Source of the DNA: Candidatus Sulfotelmatobacter sp.
Lineage (GTDB): Bacteria > Acidobacteriota > Terriglobia > Terriglobales > SbA1
Direction of reading: 5' to 3'
DNA: 6,242 nt
Assembly: GCA_030151135.1 (NCBI GenBank)
Contig: JASLEQ010000546.1
Location: 1 to 6,242, forward strand
Of the stretch, positions 1 through 4,442 are shown piece after piece (positions within the stretch are counted from its first letter, which is position 1; every line of letters begins with the position of its first letter). The notes beneath the pieces were generated by a model, which saw only the letters and a list, made by a program, of their open reading frames with translations, was not told the DNA's origin and made no database searches. The translations under genes were made by a program, and so were the position numbers.

Positions 1-2
1 CC

Positions 3-773
3 GGCTCTTACAATGGCATTTCCAACTACCATTCCGCAGTGTTGATACTTCGCCGACCAGTCATCCACGGACTAGGGGCTGAGCTCGCTTATACATGGTC
101 GCGCCTCTATGACGACCAGGATTCCTCAGGCTGGGGAAATCAATTCGGCGCCGTGTACGATCAGGACGCTTATAATCCCTCGGCCAACTACGGCCCCTCG
201 AACTTCAACAGGCAAAACACATTTAAGGCGACCCTCCTCTATGCGGTGCCGCTCGGGAAAGGCCATCAATACCTGAGTTCGGCGGCAACCGATGCGGTGT
301 TGGGTGGCTGGCAAGCCTCAGCTGCCATCATCGACTATTCGGGTAGTCCATTTACAGTTATCATGTCCAGCTCTCAGCCTGCTGGCACGTTGGGTGGTGA
401 TGGTGGAGATGGTAACTCCGCCGCAGCTCTCTATCCAAACCTGGTTGGGAGCCCCGGTGGCGCGCATTCGATCCAGCAGTGGTTCAATCCAGCCGCATAC
501 GCAGCCCCGGCGCCGCTCAACTTTGGCAAGAACAAGAGAAACTCGTTATATGGACCGGGTGTAAACGATGTCGATCTCTCGTTGGCCAAAAGTTGGGCTC
601 TGCCAGGATGGGAGTCGGGCAAATTCCAGCTTCGGATGGACGCGACTGATCTCTTCAACCATCCAAGCTTTCAAGATCCCAACGCCACCATCGGCAACTC
701 AGGCGTCGGGCAAATCACAGGAACAACAATAAACGGGCGAACCGTTCAGCTCGCGGGCAGATTCTCTTTCTGA
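3..773 (+). CDS. Oar-like TonB-dependent receptor, C-terminal part (5' end outside window)
   Basis: This is the last 256 codons of an outer-membrane beta-barrel receptor of the TonB-dependent, carboxypeptidase-regulatory-domain type expanded in Acidobacteriota. The frame is open from the left edge, so the first possible start codons inside the window are not real starts. Visible landmarks are GSYNGISNYHSA at the very beginning, then AYTWSRLYDD, FNRQNTFKATLLYAVPLGKG, GGWQASAAIIDYSGSPFTV, a Gly/Asp-rich loop, WFNPAAYAAPAP, RNSLYGPGVNDVDLSLAKSW and LRMDATDLFNHPSF. These are the alternating amphipathic strands and extracellular loops of the barrel. The protein ends in GRFSF followed by TGA, and a terminal Phe is the usual outer-membrane C-terminal signature recognised by the BAM machinery. 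The signal peptide, CarboxypepD_reg-like domain and plug lie upstream and cannot be seen. The substrate cannot be told from this part. Confidence 0.9.
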   Translation, partial: GSYNGISNYHSAVLILRRPVIHGLGAELAYTWSRLYDDQDSSGWGNQFGAVYDQDAYNPSANYGPSNFNRQNTFKATLLYAVPLGKGHQYLSSAATDAVLGGWQASAAIIDYSGSPFTVIMSSSQPAGTLGGDGGDGNSAAALYPNLVGSPGGAHSIQQWFNPAAYAAPAPLNFGKNKRNSLYGPGVNDVDLSLAKSWALPGWESGKFQLRMDATDLFNHPSFQDPNATIGNSGVGQITGTTINGRTVQLAGRFSF

Positions 774-875
774 ACCGCAACTTGACGCACAAACACAGAC
801 GTCTACGCTGCGAATCCCTTAGCTCACGTGGCGGACATATTCGGGTCTGTTCACCTGCGCTGGAACCCATCCGGA
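774..875. other. Intergenic stretch with no recognisable feature
   Basis: This short gap separates the receptor stop codon from the permease remnant. I see no T-run-terminated hairpin after the receptor and no convincing coding frame. Part of it may be further decayed permease sequence, since an open + frame runs into the remnant from about 829, but it has no motif I recognise. Confidence 0.4.
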
Positions 876-1100
876 TCGAGAGCCTTCGGCGAAGGTTCTC
901 GGTTCATCGCAGGCGGCGTGCTGTTCGGCATGGCGCTGGCGGTTGGTTTTGTCCCAGACGTTGAGGACTTTCGTTCGAAGTCGAGCCCAACGATCCCGTG
1001 ACGTTGATCTTGGTGGGAGCGTTGTTCGTTGGCGTGGGACCTCTTGGCGTGCTGGGTGCCGGTGCGATGTGCGGAGAAGATCGATCTATATGGCGAACTC
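876..1100 (+). pseudogene. ADOP/MacB-FtsX-type ABC permease, decayed C-terminal fragment
   Basis: The last transmembrane part of an FtsX-type permease can be read on the plus strand only by changing frame about three times. From about 888 to 950 it reads GSRFIAGGVLFGMALAVG. It then shifts to SQTLRTF at about 951-972, shifts again to FEVEPNDPVTLILVGALF at about 973-1035, and again to LLACWVPVRCAEKID at about 1041-1085. This follows the order of the ADOP (acidobacterial duplicated orphan permease) C-terminus: a membrane helix, the LFxVxPxDPxT loop, a final helix, then the PxRRAxxxDPMxALR tail. The tail diverges after EKID. The permease normally works with an ATPase in export or in envelope processes, and no ATPase gene is visible here. 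With several frameshifts and no N-terminus, it is a dead remnant. The family call is from motif memory. Confidence 0.6.
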
Positions 1101-1139
1101 GACAGTGCCGGGATGCATCGGTGGTGGGCACTTCGGATC

Positions 1140-1310
1140 CAGCCCCGCGGGGGTAAAGAAACGCCCTTGCAGCAGGGGGATTCCAATCGTCTTCAGGTGA
1201 TCGGGCTCCGTCCAGAAGTAGGGCGGGTGAGAAGCGTCCTGAAGTGATGGCGGCTGCCTAGTACCGATCCAGAACGTGCCTCCATAATCCATGCCTGAGA
1301 GCGGCACGGT
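1140..1310 (-). pseudogene. ADOP/MacB-type ABC permease, periplasmic-domain fragment
   Basis: An open minus frame reads TVPLSGMDYGGTFWIG, then HPPYFWTEPDHLKTIGIP and LLQGRFFTPAG. This is the typical MacB periplasmic-core stretch of ADOP permeases, where a 'P-L-S-G' segment is followed by 'Y-x-x-V/T-P-D-Y-L/F-K-x-M/I-G-I-P-L-L-x-G-R-x-F'. The resemblance begins abruptly at about 1310 and is lost after about 1150, where the frame continues without recognisable sequence to a TAG at 1086. It lacks both membrane portions, so it is an isolated internal piece of a gene of roughly 800 codons. It faces the opposite way from the C-terminal ADOP piece just to its left. Whether both came from one gene broken by an inversion or from two genes cannot be decided here. 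Confidence 0.6.
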
Positions 1311-1311
1311 A

Positions 1312-1962
1312 TTACCACGGTGGGTTGACTTTACCCCCGGCGGCTTCTTTCAAGGGAAGATCTATGGTTTCTCTCGAGAGTTCCGGCGAGCGCTTTCGAT
1401 TCGCCAGGAAGTACTCGTGGCACAACATTCCGGCGGTGCGAATTCTCTTGAACTCGGGCTGATCCCGGAGTCTATCGAAGAGAGGATCCTTGTCTATCGC
1501 AGGAAAGGAACAGTAGTTCTGGTCGACGGCGAACCTCAACATTCGAAGCGCCGCTTCCGATTCACCGCAATAGGAGAGGTGGCCGGCGAAGAAATAATCG
1601 ACTTCCGGATCGTCGTCTGTCTTCACTTTGCCGGCCAGCGCTTCAATCTGCGACGCGGGCGCTTGCCGCGCACAGGCCAAAACCATTTTATAACTGTCCC
1701 AGTCAGGAATCTGCGGCGCCGGAATCTTGAGCGCTTCTTGAATGTTTCCCGCGCGCAAATACACGTCGATGGCATGAGCCTTCGACCATTCGGAGCTGAG
1801 ATCCGCGCGAAGCAGGTTTCGCGAGCGCCTGTAGTCACCCAGTTCCATAAAGGTGGTTGAACACGCGCCCCAGACGAATTTCGCCGCGAGGAGCATGGTC
1901 AAATCGCACTCTCGGGCTGATTCCTCTAGCGAGCCTCCAACATCAAACGCCTGGTCCGGTTC
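1312..1962 (-). pseudogene. C-terminal fragment of a TPR-repeat protein (acidobacterial kinase- or wHTH-TPR type)
   Basis: The minus frame is open for about 217 codons, from just below a TGA at 1963-1965 to a TAA at 1312-1314. It reads as the C-terminal end of a helical repeat protein: LAAKFVWGACSTTFMELGDY, YLRAGNIQEALKI, VDYFFAGHLSYCGESEAALR, MLRFAVDQNYCSFPAIDKDP and LFDRLRDQPEFKRIRTAG. The A/G/Y-A-L spacing fits tetratricopeptide-like helices. This 'GHLxYCGxxEAALRxLRxAVxxNYC' tail is, as I recall, the end of large acidobacterial proteins that carry an N-terminal Ser/Thr kinase or winged-helix domain. No such domain is encoded upstream: recognisable sequence begins near 1956 with PDQAFDVGGSLEES, and the internal TTG and ATG codons near 1902-1896 are not backed by a ribosome binding site. 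I therefore call it an N-terminally truncated, probably non-functional remnant. It could still be translated as a short protein. Confidence 0.55.
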
Positions 1963-1999
1963 TCAAGCACAGCGACTACGGGCCGGCGACAGTCAGCGC

Positions 2000-2200
2000 T
2001 TAAGCACCGAACTCAACGTCACACGTTCGGAAGTGCCGCCCGTAACCGCCGTAGTTCAATTGTTGACCCGCAGGACAGAGGTAGCTGTTGCTCTCGGGCT
2101 GGTAGGTGAAACGCTCCGGGCGGAACAGTGAACTCCTTGTGGGAGCCACAGCATTGCGTGTCGGCATGTACGGCGTGATCTGTCGGTCCAACTTGATCTT
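2000..2200 (-). mobile_element. IS1182-family transposase fragment
   Basis: A short minus frame reads LDRQITPYMPTRNAV, then LFRPERFTYQPESNSYLCPAG and QQLNYGGYGRHFRT. It then loses similarity and reaches a TAA at 2000-2002. The ITPYMP, F-x-Y-x-P-E-x-x-x-Y-x-C-P-x-G and LNY motifs match the middle of IS1182-type (DDE) transposases, just before their Cys-rich segment. Only about 60 of the usual 400-500 residues remain. The N-terminal part, both ends of the element and any inverted repeats are missing. A weak KR match in another frame near 1995 suggests the fragment once ran further left with a frameshift. It marks past transposition in this decayed stretch and cannot move by itself. Confidence 0.6.
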
Positions 2201-2332
2201 TCAGATGGAAGTAGTAGAACAGCGATTCCGAGCGTGTGCTGCCTTTCGATCGAGCATGCCCGGGGGTGTTGTCGGCGGCTCTCGGAGTGTATTTGAGCGG
2301 AATTGCCTCACGGCGAATCGGACCGACAAAGG
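2201..2332. other. Spacer between IS remnant and esterase; nothing recognised
   Basis: No frame on either strand gives a motif I know. Downstream of the esterase stop there is no hairpin followed by a T-run, so no intrinsic terminator is called. Confidence 0.4.
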
Positions 2333-3208
2333 CTAGCGATTCGCGATTTCTGCAAAGAATTGCCATGCCATCTCGGTGAAATTCAATGGCGGCGACAACC
2401 TATGTTGTGGCATCGCCTTCCCAGAGACACTGCCCTTCCATTCATGCCCAACATCTTTGACGAAGTCAGCGATGACTGCGACATCGCGTGGGCAGGCTTG
2501 CCACCGAAGCTGAATACCCCACTCTGTCTTCTCAGCGGTCTGTTTGCGGCAGCCGTCTAAGTAACCCCACGTGACCCAATTCCCGTGGGGCGTGGTGGCG
2601 AAGTACGGGCTGTTTGTCTCGAAGGCGGTGAACCGCTCGTCCTCGTCACCATGGATATCGAGGATGGGGACGGGCCAGGCGAGTTTCTCGGGTGGCTCCA
2701 TGAGCGGGGTGGCCACTGCGACTACGCCGGCGACCAGGTCAGGATGGCGCGATGCGAAGAGCTGAACCATGCCAGAACCGCTGGAGAAGCCTGCGAAGAA
2801 GGTGAGCCTGCGATCCGGATCGTCTTTGCGAACGATGTCGTCGAGGACAGCGCGGAGATAACCGTCGTCGTCGACCGGGAGCGCTCCGGGCTGCAGGATG
2901 TGGGTTCGCGACCCCTGCATCTCCCAAAATGTAACGTTCTTCTCCGTGTCGGGCTGGTTAAGATTAGTCCTGACGGGGCTGGGAAATACCGCTAGAAATC
3001 CGTACTTGTCGGCTTGCTGTGTCCACCCATACTCCACGGATGTAGATTGAGCCGTGCTGGTGATTCCTCCCAGCATGAACACGACCGCAGGATGAGGACC
3101 GGCGTTCGGCGGCCGGTAGATCAGGTAGTCCCGGACATAATTATTGTGAGCGAATGGGCGCGTTTGCATTTGTGCGCCCGCGGGTGCGGCGCCGAGAAGG
3201 TAGATCAC
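2333..3208 (-). CDS. Secreted PHB-depolymerase/feruloyl-esterase-like alpha/beta hydrolase
   Basis: This is a 291-codon frame with a GTG start, ending FFAEIANR-TAG. Numbered from the GTG, it has the order of the esterase_phb (LpqC-like) family: strand RDYLIYRPP (26-34), oxyanion region VVFMLGGIT (42-50), ADKYGFLAVFPSP (66-78), and nucleophile elbow GFSSGSGM (140-147), with Ser142 as the likely nucleophile. DIHGDEDERF (184-193) follows with likely catalytic Asp190, then a Cys220/Cys239 pair likely to form a disulfide, and VGHEWKG (253-259) with likely catalytic His255. The elbow is GFSSG followed by SG rather than the common GG. Such enzymes cleave short-chain, acetyl, feruloyl or polyhydroxyalkanoate esters; the exact substrate is unknown. 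The N-terminus resembles the end of a signal peptide (IYLLGAAPAGAQ), but the frame upstream reads M-P-stop-F-F-P and the GTG has no Shine-Dalgarno. It may therefore be secreted poorly or be newly inactivated. A LacI-type operator lies 66 bp upstream. Confidence 0.75.
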   Translation of the reverse strand: MIYLLGAAPAGAQMQTRPFAHNNYVRDYLIYRPPNAGPHPAVVFMLGGITSTAQSTSVEYGWTQQADKYGFLAVFPSPVRTNLNQPDTEKNVTFWEMQGSRTHILQPGALPVDDDGYLRAVLDDIVRKDDPDRRLTFFAGFSSGSGMVQLFASRHPDLVAGVVAVATPLMEPPEKLAWPVPILDIHGDEDERFTAFETNSPYFATTPHGNWVTWGYLDGCRKQTAEKTEWGIQLRWQACPRDVAVIADFVKDVGHEWKGSVSGKAMPQHRLSPPLNFTEMAWQFFAEIANR

Positions 3209-3259
3209 GGGAAAAAATTACGGCATACGGAGTTGGTCGTAGGCCAGATGCCCCTCGCG

Positions 3260-3287
3260 AAAATAGCCGGCGCTTGAAAGCATTCAA
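3260..3287 (-). promoter_or_regulatory. Putative promoter of the esterase gene
   Basis: On the minus strand, TTGAAT (3287-3282) and TATTTT (3265-3260) are separated by 16 bp, close to the sigma-70 consensus. The -35 box is one half of the operator palindrome, so a bound repressor would block RNA polymerase. The start codon lies about 50 bp downstream. Confidence 0.45.
3274..3287. promoter_or_regulatory. LacI-family operator-like site upstream of the esterase
   Basis: The sequence TTGAAAGCATTCAA matches the receptor-proximal palindrome at 13 of 14 positions and is itself a palindrome except for one base pair. The symmetry extends by one base on each side (C...G). It sits in the only intergenic gap between the esterase and the regulator pseudogene. 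Confidence 0.6.
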
Positions 3288-3325
3288 GAAGTGAGCGGAC
3301 CTTTGAGACAGACGCAATCGTACCA

Positions 3326-4172
3326 TCACGCTCTTACCTTTGTTCTTCCGGGCTTTACCGCGACGACCGGAGCGGCCACAGAGTAGCGTACCTTCAATGA
3401 AGTCTCGAGCACAACATGCTTCGCCGGTCCGATGTCGCCCTGTAGGCTCTAGCAGTATGCGGGCTGCCGTGGTCTCGAGCTGATATCCGGACTGGGATAT
3501 AGAGGACAGCGCAGGGTTTGTGGTCTCGCACTTTCCAGATCGTCGAATCCGATCACCGAGACATCTTCGGAACAGCGTAGTCCTGCTCCACGTATCGCGG
3601 TGAGGACGCCCAGCGCGATCATGTCGTTGCCGGCAAAGATTGCAATGGGGCGAGGCAGGAATAGCAGCAGCATCATGGCCTTCAAGGTGCCTCCCTGCTT
3701 ATCGAACGTCGTCTCCTGAATACACTCGGGCCGAAGCGGGAGCCGACGTCCGCGCCTGCCTCTCGATACGATCGCACCTGGACGGTGAGGTCGCTGAAAG
3801 TGGAGGGAATCACGATCAGCTCCGAGGGAAGGTAAGTGCGCAGTGCGTTCAGATGGGCGAGTTCCTTGGCAGGGGCGTAATCGGTGTTACAGAGGATCAG
3901 GGGGTAACCGTTGGAGAAGGCGAAGTCTTGCGCGCCGCGAACTACGGCAATAAAAAAGGGGTTGGTGATGTTCGGAATGATCATTCCGATGACGTTGGTC
4001 TGGACACGGCGGAGGTCCCGGGCAAATTGACTCGGTTGGTATCCGGTTGACCGGATAGCGTCGAGGACACGCCCTCTGCCGAACTCTCGCACTCGGGCAG
4101 TTCCATTCAAGACGTGGGAAACGATTCAAGGGAGACACCCGCGATCCGTGCAATGTCTTTCAAGTTGGCCAT
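3326..4172 (-). pseudogene. LacI-family transcriptional regulator, multiply disrupted
   Basis: The pieces rebuild a normal LacI/GalR repressor of about 340-350 residues. The start is ATG at 4172 (MANLKDIARIAGVSLES), or ATG at 4178 two codons earlier, with GGAG at 4183-4186. A single-base loss near 4122 breaks the helix-turn-helix; restoring it would give SVSHVLNGTARVRE. The next frame holds the hinge and core: TGYQPSQFARDLRR, TNVIGMIIPNITNPFFIAVV, SNGYPLILCNTDY and LPSELIVIPS. Near 3731-3750 the frame jumps from SYREAGADV to ECIQETTFDKQGG, with about 65-75 expected residues missing, including the family's D-N-x-x-G-A and L-G-H-R-R-I core. AIFAGNDMIALGVLTAIR and CSEDVSVIGFDDLE follow. A base is missing near 3522-3526, after which NPALSSISQSGYQLETTAAR can be read. 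Another shift lies near 3445-3449, before GDIGPAKHVVLETSLKVRYS and the TGA at 3328-3326. It cannot encode a working repressor as it stands. Confidence 0.9.
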
Positions 4173-4227
4173 TGGCATCTCTCTCCAAGACGGGTCTGCG
4201 TGCAAAGTTGAAGAATCATTCAGAGAC

Positions 4228-4256
4228 AGTGTAGCCATATTTTTGAAAGCATTTAA
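4228..4256 (-). promoter_or_regulatory. Putative promoter of the lacI-type pseudogene
   Basis: On the minus strand, a weak -35 TTAAAT (4256-4251) and a -10 TACACT (4233-4228) are 17 bp apart. The -35 box lies inside the operator-like site, the same layout as at the esterase promoter. The boxes are poor matches individually; the shared arrangement is the main support. Confidence 0.35.
4243..4256. promoter_or_regulatory. LacI-family operator-like site upstream of the regulator
   Basis: TTGAAAGCATTTAA matches the receptor-proximal palindrome at 12 of 14 positions. It lies about 65-70 bp upstream of the regulator's start, fitting autoregulation. It is the weakest of the three copies. Confidence 0.5.
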
Positions 4257-4367
4257 TCGCAACAAACATTCGCGAAACTCCAGTGTAACCAGATTAGAAA
4301 GACCCGCCGTCACCGGAGGCGGGGGCCTAGGATGCTTGGTCGGTTTGTTCCACCTTGGGAATTACAG

Positions 4368-4398
4368 TTGACAGTGGTTCTGTCGCGAGTGATAGGAT
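4368..4398 (+). promoter_or_regulatory. Putative promoter of the second TonB-dependent receptor
   Basis: A perfect -35 hexamer TTGACA lies at 4368-4373. Possible -10 boxes are GATAGG at 4391-4396 (17-bp spacer) or TAGGAT at 4393-4398 (19-bp spacer, four of six consensus bases). Transcription would start near 4403-4406, just ahead of the operator. Confidence 0.45.
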
Positions 4399-4413
4399 TC
4401 TTCCGCTCGCATT

Positions 4414-4427
4414 TTGAAAGCTTTCAA
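4414..4427. promoter_or_regulatory. LacI-family operator, perfect palindrome before the receptor
   Basis: TTGAAAGCTTTCAA is a perfect 14-bp inverted repeat lying 7 bases from the receptor's ribosome binding site and downstream of the predicted promoter. LacI-family operators are palindromes of this size. The adjacent divergent lacI-type gene and the two further near-copies at 3274 and 4243 support the assignment. Confidence 0.65.
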
Positions 4428-4433
4428 CAACTC

Positions 4434-4438
4434 GGAGG
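4434..4438 (+). promoter_or_regulatory. Ribosome binding site of the second receptor
   Basis: GGAGG followed by TCCA places the ATG only 4 bases away. The spacing is short but the core is perfect, and it fixes the start at 4443. It is close enough to the operator that a bound repressor would lie within the leader. Confidence 0.65.
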
Positions 4439-4442
4439 TCCA

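Noticed and set aside
851..1186. A 111-codon minus-strand open frame
   Set aside because: It is low-complexity (Ser/Pro/Arg) with no motif, while the plus strand over the same bases rebuilds a permease C-terminus once frameshifts are allowed.
1291..1860. A 189-codon plus-strand open frame
   Set aside because: It lies antisense to the TPR-like frame, which has recognisable repeat-protein sequence. The plus translation has no known motif and a skewed Arg/Gly composition typical of an antisense shadow.
2585..2995. A 136-codon plus-strand open frame
   Set aside because: It is antisense to the esterase, covering its nucleophile region, and has no recognisable domain or ribosome binding site.
4207..4222. 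A possible fourth operator (TTGAAGAATCATTCAG)
   Set aside because: It keeps only the outer TGAA/TTCA arms; the centre does not match the other three sites, so it is more likely chance.
4107..4313. An upstream-extended start for the lacI-type gene in the minus frame
   Set aside because: The extra N-terminal residues do not resemble LacI proteins and would overlap the operator. The family normally begins close to M-A-N-L-K-D-I-A, which is at 4172 with a ribosome binding site at 4183-4186.
4303..4323. A GC-rich hairpin (CCCGCC paired with GGCGGG, 9-base loop)
   Set aside because: No T-run follows on either strand and it lies between divergent genes, so it is not called a terminator. It could be chance in GC-rich DNA.
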